A stretch of 49,993 nt of DNA from the NCBI GenBank assembly GCA_017472665.1, contig JAFUOS010000016.1, positions 1 through 49,993 of the forward strand. Reading direction: 5' to 3'. Below are positions 16,101-27,284 of the stretch, in pieces. The notes beneath the pieces were generated by a model. That model had not been told where the DNA came from. It made no database searches and saw only the letters and a program-made list of their open reading frames with translations. How positions within the stretch are numbered: the stretch's first letter is position 1; each line of letters begins with the position of its first letter. The position numbers and the translations under genes are program-made. The DNA is from Tyzzerella sp. GTDB lineage: Bacteria > Bacillota > Clostridia > Lachnospirales > Lachnospiraceae.

Positions 16101-17902
16101 CAGACTGTAGACAAACTCTTTAAATATTCTTCCACATTTACATATGTCATATCTTCCGTCGCATTTTCGACCACATCTTTTAGCGATGTTGTCTGACCTC
16201 TATAGATCACATACTTACCGGTAATCGTGCCATATCTAAATTCTGTATCCTTACATTTCTGTTCATCTAGCAAATGCTTACACTGTTCTGGAACTACTTC
16301 CATACTATGCTTAATCTCATAAATCTCACAGTTGCCTTCTTCTGGATTGAAAACTACCATATCGAACTCGCCGATAGCAAATTGCAATCGAAATACTTCG
16401 CAGCTCTTTTTTGAAAGCTTCGTTTCAAGTAGAACGATATCCTCCATCATTCTACCTTTGATTTCATCAAGAATACGGTCTGTTACCCGCTTTCTTTCCT
16501 CTAAGGACATATCTCTGAATTTTTCATCCTGCATAAGAGATTTAATCAGCGCCTCTGCCTGCGAGTATCGCATACCTGGCTGTGAGAATGTTGTTCTTGT
16601 TTCTTTGCGGTTATAGTCAGACATCCATCTGCTTTCAATTTCAACTGTGAGATCTAAAAGATCCAAATATTCTTTTATCTCAAAACGATGAGCGTCCTGT
16701 ATTTCCACAGACTGTTCTGCTTTATCTCTGATTTCCAACAGAGATTTCAAAGTTCCATTTACACTTGCTATATCAATGCGATCCAAAATATCCGTAGGTT
16801 CCTCTCGGTCTTTTCGCAGATTCTTTGCCGATATTCTCAAATCATTTGATTTAAAATCTCTGGTCAGAACCTCCAGGGTAAAACGATGATTGATATCCTC
16901 TACGATTCGGTTAATAGCATTCGTCAATTCATTTTTCTCATATAATTCTCTCAGTGAGCGGAAATGCCCTTCATACTGATAGTTTTTTAGAGAATGCTGA
17001 ATATTACGAGCAATTGCGCTATCCACATATTTATCCGTACTCTTTTTGGTGGCAAAAATCATGGAAGCGTCATTGTAATGCTTTCCACCCAAACTCATGG
17101 TACCGCCATAGCGAATGTAATCATCAATACCAACAATACCAAGCACACTTTCAAACTCGCGATATGGAATGAAGGTCGTATGAGACATAATGCATCTATC
17201 ATATAATTCTTCATCCTCTGTAAACATAAATCCAAGGGAATCTGTGCCAGAGAGAACAATTTTCATTCCACTTGCCGCAAACACATCTGAAAACAAAGCG
17301 GCACCTTCAATAAAGTCATTCAGAAGTGTAACTTCGTCAATAAACACATACTGGTAACCATTTGTTTCCAAATATTTTAAGTCCCGATTTACATCATCCA
17401 GTGTCCTACTGTCCTGTATCTGAATAAAGACTGTCTTGCTTTTCATTTCAGTATTCATTTCTGAAATCAACTGACGAATCAAGGTTGTTTTTCCGGTTCT
17501 TCGTAGTCCATACAAAATGTATACTCTATCAGGAATGTCACCATAAATGTAATCATGTAGCTGCTGATAACACTCACGCTTTGCCCACTTGGCGACAGGC
17601 TTCACAAAACGGTCCAGTTCGTTCCCAATTCTTACTGCACAATGAAACTGATGAGCAGGTTTTGATGTCTCAGCTATATTTATCTCTGTGACTTTTAATT
17701 GATTTTGAAGTTCTTTTCTTCTTTCAATCTGTTTTGTTAGTAACTCTAATTCATCGTCTTTGGCTCTTCGGGAGTGTTGCTTTCCATTTTCGCGCCATTG
17801 ATAATAGGCATACTCTCTGCCGTTTATTTTCTTGTAAGTGATACCGCCTGATGGCAGTGTTTCAATCTCAGCAATGATTTTACTATGTTCTTCGCTTGCC
17901 AT
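16100..17902 (-). CDS. AAA ATPase with C-terminal nuclease-like domain
   Basis: A 600-residue ATP-binding protein. An N-terminal SGGITYKKINGREYAYYQW segment and a coiled helix come first. Walker A follows (YGLRRTGKTT, Lys138) and Walker B (YVFIDEV, Asp189-Glu190), then a helical region. The C-terminal domain has FDMVVF and YEIKHS, which look like the D and ExK of a PD-(D/E)XK fold. This is the general layout of the DUF4143-type ATPases that are frequent in gut anaerobes. Their function is not settled; some act in toxin or defence systems. AAGGAGG precedes the ATG. The gene is flanked by ldhA and a fragment of ldhA, suggesting it came in, or was captured, by a duplication. Confidence 0.8.
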   Translation of the reverse strand: MASEEHSKIIAEIETLPSGGITYKKINGREYAYYQWRENGKQHSRRAKDDELELLTKQIERRKELQNQLKVTEINIAETSKPAHQFHCAVRIGNELDRFVKPVAKWAKRECYQQLHDYIYGDIPDRVYILYGLRRTGKTTLIRQLISEMNTEMKSKTVFIQIQDSRTLDDVNRDLKYLETNGYQYVFIDEVTLLNDFIEGAALFSDVFAASGMKIVLSGTDSLGFMFTEDEELYDRCIMSHTTFIPYREFESVLGIVGIDDYIRYGGTMSLGGKHYNDASMIFATKKSTDKYVDSAIARNIQHSLKNYQYEGHFRSLRELYEKNELTNAINRIVEDINHRFTLEVLTRDFKSNDLRISAKNLRKDREEPTDILDRIDIASVNGTLKSLLEIRDKAEQSVEIQDAHRFEIKEYLDLLDLTVEIESRWMSDYNRKETRTTFSQPGMRYSQAEALIKSLMQDEKFRDMSLEERKRVTDRILDEIKGRMMEDIVLLETKLSKKSCEVFRLQFAIGEFDMVVFNPEEGNCEIYEIKHSMEVVPEQCKHLLDEQKCKDTEFRYGTITGKYVIYRGQTTSLKDVVENATEDMTYVNVEEYLKSLSTV

Positions 17903-17998
17903 TTGTATCCCTCCTTACAAGATAATTTTAACTTTTTTAACTTTATTTGTAAAGTTAAAAATAAAAATTCGTATTTATTTATAGTTTCTCTCGAGAAA

Positions 17999-18069
17999 CA
18001 AAAAATTATGACAGAGATTCATTTAACAGCCTGCTCCCAATTTTCCAGGCATCGAGATTGAATGCCTGA
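17999..18069 (+). pseudogene. Fragment of ldhA 5' coding region
   Basis: 71 bp match 15080-15151 closely (shared GACAGAGATTCATTTAACAG), with a few substitutions and a one-base deletion that breaks the frame. It is a partial duplicate of codons about 8-31 of ldhA on the other side of the ATPase gene. No start or promoter remains. Confidence 0.85.
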
Positions 18070-18160
18070 GTTTTTTGTTAGAAAAATTGAATATTGAAAT
18101 TGAGTTAAAGAGTGTTATCCTATATAATTAATATAAATTATTAAAACAAGAGGAACGATT

Positions 18161-19318
18161 ATGGCAAATCAAGGAACATGTCTTGTGGCAAAAAAATGCG
18201 GTGGATGTCAGTATCAAGGCGTTGCATATAAAGAACAATTAAAAAAGAAGCAGCAGATGGAAGAAACTTTGCTGAAGAAGTTCTGCAAAGTGGAAAACAT
18301 CATTGGGATGGAAAATCCTTATTATTACCGCAATAAAATGCATAGAACTTTCGGACGAGACCGAAAAGGGAATACGATTTCCGGAACTTATCAAGAAGGC
18401 ACCCATCGCATTGTCCCAGTGGAAGAGTGCCTGATTGAAGACCAGAAAAGTCAAGAAATTGTTCATACAATCAGAGGATTACTGAAATCTTTTAAAATCA
18501 AAACTTACGATGAAGATACGGGATATGGACTTTTGCGCCATGTGCTAGTACGTCGTGGATTTAAAACAGGCGAGATTATGGTTGTCTTGGTGCTTAGTTC
18601 ACCTATTATGCCGTCCAAAAATAATTTTGTGAAGGCTATCCGAAAAGCACACCCGGAGATTACAACCGTGGTATTAAATGTGAATGACAAAAAGACCAGT
18701 ATGATTCTCGGAGAAAGAGAAAATACGATTTACGGCAAAGGATTTATCAGGGATGAATTGTGTGGATGTACATTTCGCATTTCTCCAAAGTCATTTTATC
18801 AAGTGAATCCGGTGCAGACGGAGATTCTTTATCAGACAGCAATCAGTTACGCAGGCCTGACTGGAAAAGAGGAAGTAATCGATGCCTATTGTGGAATCGG
18901 AACAATCGGTATGGTCGCGGCGAAGCATGCGAAAAAAGTGATTGGTGTGGAATTAAATGGCGATGCGGTGCGAGATGCGCGCATGAATGCCAAGGAAAAT
19001 AAGATGCAGAATATCGAATTCCGCCAGGGGGATGCCGGAGAATTTATGGTTGCTATGGCTGCAAAAGGGCAGAATGTGGATGTGGTTTTCATGGATCCTC
19101 CGAGAGCGGGGAGTGATGAAAAGTTTCTATCTTCTGTTGTGAAGATGGGGCCGAAGAAAGTGGTTTATATTTCTTGCAATCCGGTGACTTTGGAGCGGGA
19201 TTTGAAATATTTGGTGAAACATAAATATGAAGTGAAGAAGATTCAGCCGGTAGAGATGTTCCCTTTCACAGAACATGTTGAGACAATCGTCTTGCTTTCT
19301 AAGGGAGATTTGCAATAA
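18161..19318 (+). CDS. 23S rRNA (uracil-C5) methyltransferase, RlmCD-like without TRAM domain
   Basis: A 385-residue paralogue of the gene at 12428. It starts directly with the [4Fe-4S] cluster (CLVAKKCGGCQYQ), with no TRAM domain. It has the SAM motif DAYCGIGTIGMVAA, FMDPPRAGSD and the catalytic Cys339 in YISCNPVTLERDL. In B. subtilis one enzyme (RlmCD) methylates both U747 and U1939. With two family members here, each may have its own target. Loss of TRAM probably changes RNA binding. The ATG has AAGAGGAAC 8 bases upstream. A HAD gene follows 15 bp downstream and is likely co-transcribed. Confidence 0.88.
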   Translation: MANQGTCLVAKKCGGCQYQGVAYKEQLKKKQQMEETLLKKFCKVENIIGMENPYYYRNKMHRTFGRDRKGNTISGTYQEGTHRIVPVEECLIEDQKSQEIVHTIRGLLKSFKIKTYDEDTGYGLLRHVLVRRGFKTGEIMVVLVLSSPIMPSKNNFVKAIRKAHPEITTVVLNVNDKKTSMILGERENTIYGKGFIRDELCGCTFRISPKSFYQVNPVQTEILYQTAISYAGLTGKEEVIDAYCGIGTIGMVAAKHAKKVIGVELNGDAVRDARMNAKENKMQNIEFRQGDAGEFMVAMAAKGQNVDVVFMDPPRAGSDEKFLSSVVKMGPKKVVYISCNPVTLERDLKYLVKHKYEVKKIQPVEMFPFTEHVETIVLLSKGDLQ

Positions 19319-19333
19319 GGAGACTAATGAACC

Positions 19334-19939
19334 ATGATTAAAAACATAGTATTCGACGTAGGAAAAGTCCTCGTCTCATTCGAACCAGAACAATATCTTA
19401 AAGATATAGGATATGACGAAATCACCAGAAAAATAGTGATGTCCTCCATATTTAAAAGCCCACTGTGGAACGAAGTTGACAGAGGTGTTATGTCCACACA
19501 AGAATTAGCAGACGCTTTCGTGACAAATGCACCAGAATACGAAACACAAATCAGAGAAGCCTTCAAGCATGTGGGAGGTACCATCGAATTGATGCCGCAC
19601 GCTATAAAGTGGGTAGAAGATTTAAAAGCCCGCGGTTACCATTTGTATATTATTTCGAATTATGGGGAATACACGTATGAGCAGACCGAACACAAATTAA
19701 AATTCCTTCCGTACATGGAGGGTGTCATTTTCTCATTCCAATATAAAATGCTCAAACCAGAAAGAGAAATTTACGAGACATTCTTGCAGGAATTCCAACT
19801 CAAGGCCGAGGAGTGTGTATTTATCGATGACCGCCTGGAAAACATAGAAGGTGCGAAAGCAACCGGTTTTTATGGAATCCAATTTCATAATTTTGAGCAG
19901 GCAAATGCTGAACTGAATCAGCTGCTTCTTATGTGTTAA
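19334..19939 (+). CDS. HAD-superfamily phosphatase (YihX-like)
   Basis: A 201-residue HAD subfamily IA hydrolase. Motif I is FDVGKVLV, where the usual second Asp is replaced by Gly as in YihX-type sugar phosphatases. Motif II is YIISNYG, Lys is in MLKPERE, and motif IV is FIDDRLENIEGA. YihX acts on alpha-glucose-1-phosphate; the substrate here is not known. The gene follows the methyltransferase closely, with AAGGAG 11 bases upstream of the start, and ends at a terminator hairpin. Confidence 0.85.
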   Translation: MIKNIVFDVGKVLVSFEPEQYLKDIGYDEITRKIVMSSIFKSPLWNEVDRGVMSTQELADAFVTNAPEYETQIREAFKHVGGTIELMPHAIKWVEDLKARGYHLYIISNYGEYTYEQTEHKLKFLPYMEGVIFSFQYKMLKPEREIYETFLQEFQLKAEECVFIDDRLENIEGAKATGFYGIQFHNFEQANAELNQLLLMC

Positions 19940-19955
19940 AGTAGTATAATCTAAA

Positions 19956-19983
19956 AGGAGACATGCTTTAGGTCATGTTTCCT
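19956..19983. terminator. Terminator hairpin between the HAD and LysR genes
   Basis: AGGAGACATG (19956-19965) pairs with CATGTTTCCT (19974-19983) with one G-T pair. It lies between convergent genes. The sequence after it, CTCAGACTGTGGACAAA, recurs as CTCAGACTGTAGACAAA at about 16099. Confidence 0.6.
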
Positions 19984-20037
19984 CAGACTGTGGACAAAGT
20001 TTTTATGTAAACTGTATTTATTTATAATTTCTTTACA

Positions 20038-20937
20038 TCATGCCCTGCAGGGAATCCGCAACCCTTCTATAAATTTTTGGCAGGCAAATGACTGCTGACG
20101 TTCTGGATCAGACAGCAGGCAGATAGAGCGGTTTGGAAGCGGCTCGTCAAGTGTCAACTCTACAACTCGCTGAGTTCTAAGTGCTTGATCTGCAAAAATA
20201 CGCGGTACGAATGCGATTCCGATATTTTGCTCTGCCATAGGAGTAATCAAATCCGCTGAGGAAAGTTCAATATCTGGCTGCAAATGAATTCCATGCGTAG
20301 CAAACAGTGTTTCTAGATATTGTCTGCCGGAAGTCTCTGGTTCCAGGCAGATCATAGGATATTTGGAAACATCCTGGTAGGTCAGCGGACGGCTTTGCAG
20401 ATGAGCAAACGAAGTTCCTGCAATACATACCATAGAAAAATCTACCAGGCGATGGGTTGTCAGACCATTGTCAGGAAATGGTGTAGTCATAATCGCAAAA
20501 TCAAGAGAGCCGTTCCGTATGGATTCATTTACCAACTGACATGTCGTATTACAAATCCGAAGCTGAATATTCGGATATTTCGCTTTAAACCTGCCAAGGA
20601 CAGGAATCAGATAATTTCGCAGAGAAGTTTCAGAAGCTCCTATTTTAATAAGTCCCCTTCCCATATTTAAATATTCTTTTAATTTTTCTTCCCCTTGGGT
20701 AATCTCAGCATAAGCTTTCGAAATATGTTCAAAAAGTAATTCTCCTTCTGGCGACAGCCGCATACCTTTTTTGGAACGGATAAAAAGCTTACAGTTCAAT
20801 TCCTTTTCCAGATTCAGAATATAGTGGCTCACAGTAGGCTGAGTCAAAAACAGTGCCTTGGCCGCTAGAGTAATATTTTGGTAATAAGCGACATAATAAA
20901 ACACTTTATAAGAATCATAACTGACAGACATGTTCAT
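20038..20937 (-). CDS. LysR-family transcriptional regulator
   Basis: About 300 residues. An N-terminal winged HTH (SYDSYKVFYYVAYYQNITLA, then LFLTQPTVSHYILNLE) is followed by a LysR substrate-binding domain. I chose the ATG at 20935-20937 because AAAGGAGG is directly upstream; the longer frame to 20979 passes through that site and is unlikely. The next ATG (20931) is also possible. It is divergent from the ATP synthase operon, with about 115 bp to its promoter. LysR regulators often control a divergent gene, but nothing here links it to the ATPase. Its effector is unknown. Confidence 0.88.
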   Translation of the reverse strand: MNMSVSYDSYKVFYYVAYYQNITLAAKALFLTQPTVSHYILNLEKELNCKLFIRSKKGMRLSPEGELLFEHISKAYAEITQGEEKLKEYLNMGRGLIKIGASETSLRNYLIPVLGRFKAKYPNIQLRICNTTCQLVNESIRNGSLDFAIMTTPFPDNGLTTHRLVDFSMVCIAGTSFAHLQSRPLTYQDVSKYPMICLEPETSGRQYLETLFATHGIHLQPDIELSSADLITPMAEQNIGIAFVPRIFADQALRTQRVVELTLDEPLPNRSICLLSDPERQQSFACQKFIEGLRIPCRA

Positions 20938-21051
20938 GTGCCCTCCTTTGGGTTGTAAAAATTTATATTTTATTTTCATTTTACACTTTTTATTTTAGAA
21001 AAAGTGAACAATCCATAGAAAATCTGAATATTTTAACTAAAAAATATTTAT

Positions 21052-21080
21052 TTTACAAATATTTTCCACTCAAGTATAAT
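21052..21080 (+). promoter_or_regulatory. ATP synthase operon promoter
   Basis: TTTACA (21052-21057) and TATAAT (21075-21080) are separated by 17 bp and lie about 60 bp upstream of atpB. Confidence 0.7.
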
Positions 21081-21141
21081 GTCGTCAATCTGAAAAAGCA
21101 AGAGAGGATGTGATTTTACGGAAAAATTAACAACAGCTCTT

Positions 21142-21804
21142 ATGGAGGAGCTAAACTGCGAAACGGTATTTACCATCCCGATATTTGGGGGAATTGATAT
21201 CGGAGAATCTGTTGTAGTAACCTGGATTATCATGGCAGTGCTTGTAGGATTATCGATTTTAGTGACAAGAAACTTAAAGGTGGAGAATCCAGGAAAAGGC
21301 CAGGTGATATTGGAGACGGCAGTCACCAGCCTGCACAATATGGTTAGTGGAATGGTTGGAGAGAATGGTCAGAGGTATGTTCCTTATTTGATGACCGTTT
21401 TGGTTTACATAGGATTTGCAAACATTATCGGGCTGTTCGGGTTTAAGCCGCCGACAAAAGATTTGACTGTGACAATCGCACTGGCGGTCATGAGCATTGT
21501 GCTGATTGAGTTCGCGGGAATCTATGCAAAAGGAGCGAAAGGATGGGTGAAAAGTTTTGCCGAGCCGGTCGCAATTATGACGCCATTTAATATTTTGGAA
21601 ATTGTGATTAAGCCATTATCATTATGTATGCGTCTTTTCGGAAACGTACTGGGAGCATTCGTTATTATGGAACTGATTAAGCAGGTGATTCCAGTGGTAC
21701 TTCCGGTTCCGTTTAGTTTGTATTTTGATATTTTTGATGGCCTGATTCAGGCGTATGTGTTTGTTTTCCTTACATCATTATTTGTAAAGGAAGCAGTGGA
21801 ATAG
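21142..21804 (+). CDS. atpB: ATP synthase subunit a (Fo)
   Basis: A 220-residue membrane subunit that forms the two half-channels for the coupling ion against the c-ring. The essential Arg is in the MRLFGN segment (about residue 164), and about five TM segments are visible. The start is not clear. The ATG at 21142 has no ribosome binding site, whereas GAGAGG at 21102 is well placed for an ACG codon at 21118 in the same frame (adding TEKLTTAL). Either a non-standard start is used or the annotated start gives weak translation. It is the first gene of the atp operon; no atpI is seen upstream. Confidence 0.92.
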   Translation: MEELNCETVFTIPIFGGIDIGESVVVTWIIMAVLVGLSILVTRNLKVENPGKGQVILETAVTSLHNMVSGMVGENGQRYVPYLMTVLVYIGFANIIGLFGFKPPTKDLTVTIALAVMSIVLIEFAGIYAKGAKGWVKSFAEPVAIMTPFNILEIVIKPLSLCMRLFGNVLGAFVIMELIKQVIPVVLPVPFSLYFDIFDGLIQAYVFVFLTSLFVKEAVE

Positions 21805-21817
21805 GAGGATAATATTT

Positions 21818-22042
21818 ATGTCAACATTATTAGCAATTGGTGCAGGTATTGCAGTTTTAACAGGTGTAGGAGCAGGTATTGGTATTGGATTAGCTACTTC
21901 AAAAGCAGCAGAGGCAATCGCAAGACAGCCGGAAGCAGAAGGTAAAATCACGAAGGTTCTGATGCTTGGTTGTGCTTTGGCAGAAGCAACTGCCATCTAT
22001 GGTTTCGTAATCGCGCTTTTAATTATTATCTTTTTGAAGTAG
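21818..22042 (+). CDS. atpE: ATP synthase subunit c (Fo)
   Basis: A 74-residue hairpin of two TM helices joined by the polar loop ARQPEAEGK. The ion-binding carboxylate is Glu56 (ALAEATAIYG). Sodium-type rings carry a Gln in TM1 and a Ser next to the Glu. Here the corresponding positions look like Ile23 and Ala57, so the ring is more likely proton-coupled. AGGAGG stands upstream of the ATG. The gap to atpB is 13 bp. Confidence 0.95.
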   Translation: MSTLLAIGAGIAVLTGVGAGIGIGLATSKAAEAIARQPEAEGKITKVLMLGCALAEATAIYGFVIALLIIIFLK

Positions 22043-22064
22043 TAGGAAAGGCAGGTAGAGAAAA

Positions 22065-22568
22065 GTGCTGAATATTAGTCCGTGGAATCTGCTGTTTACT
22101 GTAGTAAACTTATTGGTTCTTTTAGCATTGATGAAAAAATTTTTATATAAGCCGGTGCTGAATATTATTGCAAAACGTCAGGAGTTAATCGACAGTCAGT
22201 TTGCTCAGGCACAGGCATCCCAAGAAGAGGCAAAGCAGTTAAAAGAACAGTATGAAAGCTGTCTGGCTGATGCAAAAACAGAGCAGGAAAGCATCCTGAA
22301 AGAAGCAAAAGTGCAGGCAGGAATAGAATACGATAAAATTTTAGCAGATGCAAATGAAAAAGCAGCTCAGATGATTGAGGATGCAAAGAAAGTCGGTCTG
22401 GAGGAAAAAGAAAAAGCAGTCAAAGACGCAGAATCTGAAATTGCGAAACTGGCTGTTGCAGCTGCATCGAAGATTGTATCTCAGGCATCTGATGAGAAAA
22501 ATGATTATGTGATTTATGAGGAATTTCTGAAAAAAGCAGGTGAGAAGAGTGAGACAGACAGAAATTAA
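22065..22568 (+). CDS. atpF: ATP synthase subunit b (Fo)
   Basis: A 167-residue peripheral stalk protein: one N-terminal TM helix (about 6-25, [16 protein letters not shown]) and a long charged coiled coil (about 30-140). The start is GTG at 22065, with GCAGGTAGAG upstream. The last codons overlap the next gene by 20 bp. It should dimerise and hold the delta-like domain of the fused subunit that follows. Confidence 0.92.
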   Translation: MLNISPWNLLFTVVNLLVLLALMKKFLYKPVLNIIAKRQELIDSQFAQAQASQEEAKQLKEQYESCLADAKTEQESILKEAKVQAGIEYDKILADANEKAAQMIEDAKKVGLEEKEKAVKDAESEIAKLAVAAASKIVSQASDEKNDYVIYEEFLKKAGEKSETDRN

Positions 22569-24327
22569 TGGTACACCAAAATCGCCAGACTGTCTGGAAG
22601 CGGTACTTACTTATGTGACAGCACCTACGCCAGAACAACTGGAGGGAATTCAAAGATTTCTCAAGAAAAAATATGGTGCTGAAAGCGTAAGGATTGTAGA
22701 GAAACAGGACACGTCTTTAGGCGGTGGATTTAAGCTTCAGGTAGAAACCGATGAGTTTGACTGGAGCACAAAAGAAAAAGTAAGGCAGTTGGAAGAAAAA
22801 CTGACAAGTGCCGTTAAAAAAGAGCATGACAGCAGCAAAGAGATTATTACAATTTTAAAAGAGGAAATTGATAATTTTAATGCAAAGATAGAGGGACGCG
22901 AAATTGGTTTCGTGAACTTTGTGGGAGATGGAATTGCCAATATTGATGGAGTCAATCACGCGGAATATGGAGAAATCCTGTTGTTTGACACTGGTGTAAA
23001 AGGAATGGTGCAGGATATCCGAAAGGATGAAGTCGGCTGTATCCTTTTTGGACGGGAAGGCGGAATCAAAGAAGGAACCCGCGTGGTCCGCACCGGAAAG
23101 AGAGCTGGTATTCCTGTTGGCGAAGCATTTCTGGGGCGCGTCATTAATGCACTTGGTGCACCGATTGACGGTCAGGGAGAAATCAAGGCTTCCGATTACC
23201 GCCCGATTGAGCAGAAGGCTCCGGGAATTGTGGAAAGAAAATCGGTCAGCGTTCCAATGGAAACGGGGATTTTGGCAATCGATTCTATGTTCCCAATTGG
23301 AAGAGGCCAGCGTGAATTGATTATTGGTGACAGACAGACTGGAAAGACGTCGATTGCGATTGACACCATTTTGAATCAGAAGGGAAAAGATGTCATCTGT
23401 ATTTATGTGGCTATAGGGCAGAAAGCATCGACAGTAGCAAAGCAGGTGAATACCTTGAAAAAGATGGATGCGATGGATTACACCGTAGTGGTTTCTGCAA
23501 CAGCAAGTGAACCGGCATCTTTACAATACATTGCCCCTTATGCAGGTACAGCTATGGCAGAATACTTTATGTATCAGGGCAAAGATGTTTTGATTGTTTA
23601 TGATGACTTATCGAAACATGCAGTGGCATACCGTGCTTTATCATTACTTTTGGAACGTTCTCCTGGACGTGAAGCATATCCAGGTGATGTTTTCTATCTT
23701 CATTCCAGACTGTTGGAACGTTCCAGCAGATTGAACGAAGAAAATGGAGGAGGCTCCATCACGGCACTTCCTATTATTGAAACACAGGCAGGAGATGTGT
23801 CTGCTTACATACCAACCAATGTCATTTCGATTACAGATGGTCAGATTTTTTTGGAAAGCGACCTGTTCTTCTCAGGTATGCGTCCAGCGGTAAATGTAGG
23901 ACTTTCTGTTTCACGTGTTGGTGGTGCAGCACAGACAAAAGCAATGAAAAAAGCTGCCGGAAGTATTCGAATTGATTTGGCACAGTTTAGAGAAATGGAA
24001 GTGTTTACCCAGTTTGCATCTGATTTGGATGATGCGACGAAAGAGCAGTTGGCTTATGGAAATGGTTTGATGGAATTATTGAAACAGCCTTTATGCCATC
24101 CACTGAGCTTACACGAGCAGGTAATCACGCTGTTTTTAGCTTCACAAAAAGAGTTCCTCTCTGTAGAAAAGGTGTGCATAAAAGAATATCAAAAAGCGCT
24201 TCTGTCATATTTTGAAGAGGAATATGCGGATATTGTGCAGGAAATTGAGCAGACAAAAGATTTGTCAGACGAGTTGAAGCGCAAAATTTTGGAGGCAGCT
24301 GAGCAATTCAAAAGTAGGTGGGAATAA
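22549..24327 (+). CDS. atpA: ATP synthase delta (C-terminal part)-alpha fusion
   Basis: A protein of 592 residues, about 90 longer than a normal alpha subunit. Residues about 95-592 are a complete F1 alpha: Walker A is GDRQTGKTS, and [14 protein letters not shown] is present. Residues about 10-85 ([35 protein letters not shown]) match the C-terminal domain of delta/OSCP, the part that holds subunit b. The delta N-terminal helical domain, which normally binds the alpha N-terminus, is missing, and no separate atpH is present. Fusing the delta tail to alpha would make that contact covalent. The GTG at 22549 has AGGTG 6 bases upstream; GTG at 22540 is also in frame. If all three alpha copies carried the domain the complex would hold three delta tails. 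Confidence 0.9.
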   Translation: MRQTEINGTPKSPDCLEAVLTYVTAPTPEQLEGIQRFLKKKYGAESVRIVEKQDTSLGGGFKLQVETDEFDWSTKEKVRQLEEKLTSAVKKEHDSSKEIITILKEEIDNFNAKIEGREIGFVNFVGDGIANIDGVNHAEYGEILLFDTGVKGMVQDIRKDEVGCILFGREGGIKEGTRVVRTGKRAGIPVGEAFLGRVINALGAPIDGQGEIKASDYRPIEQKAPGIVERKSVSVPMETGILAIDSMFPIGRGQRELIIGDRQTGKTSIAIDTILNQKGKDVICIYVAIGQKASTVAKQVNTLKKMDAMDYTVVVSATASEPASLQYIAPYAGTAMAEYFMYQGKDVLIVYDDLSKHAVAYRALSLLLERSPGREAYPGDVFYLHSRLLERSSRLNEENGGGSITALPIIETQAGDVSAYIPTNVISITDGQIFLESDLFFSGMRPAVNVGLSVSRVGGAAQTKAMKKAAGSIRIDLAQFREMEVFTQFASDLDDATKEQLAYGNGLMELLKQPLCHPLSLHEQVITLFLASQKEFLSVEKVCIKEYQKALLSYFEEEYADIVQEIEQTKDLSDELKRKILEAAEQFKSRWE

Positions 24328-27054
<2,727 letters not shown>

Positions 27055-27061
27055 TGGGATG

Positions 27062-27093
27062 CAGTCTTATGCTTCGGCGTAAGGCTGTTTTTT
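27062..27093 (+). terminator. Terminator of the ATP synthase operon
   Basis: An 11-bp stem (27062-27072 with 27077-27087), capped by a TTCG loop, is followed by six T residues (27088-27093). Confidence 0.9.
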
Positions 27094-27229
27094 AATTTGT
27101 AGGAAAGTAGTCTCGCAGAGCCTATTTCCTACAAATTAAAAACACTCCGTGAGGATCGCAGAGGCGCGGACAAGGAAGTTATTGCTACGCAATCGCGCCT
27201 CGCGCAAGAGTTCGCGAGCGAACTCTTTG
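27094..27229. repeat. Cluster of GC-rich hairpins after the atp operon
   Basis: There are three palindromes in a row. AATTTGTAGGAAA (27094-27106) pairs with 27125-27137. GAGGCGCG (27161-27168) pairs with CGCGCCTC (27194-27201), enclosing a small ATTGC-TAC-GCAAT hairpin. AAGAGTTCG pairs with CGAACTCTT at about 27207-27228. The middle one shares GGCGCG-N25-CGCGCC with 41941-41977. The stretch is much richer in GC than its surroundings and holds no gene. Confidence 0.6.
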
Positions 27230-27284
27230 TTCCCAGTTTTCACGGAAATGAAAGAAATTGTATTTCTTTGCATAAAGTATTGTA

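Noticed and set aside
21818-22042. A sodium-specific c-ring
   Set aside because: The TM1 Gln and the Ser after the carboxylate that mark sodium-type rings are replaced by Ile and Ala.
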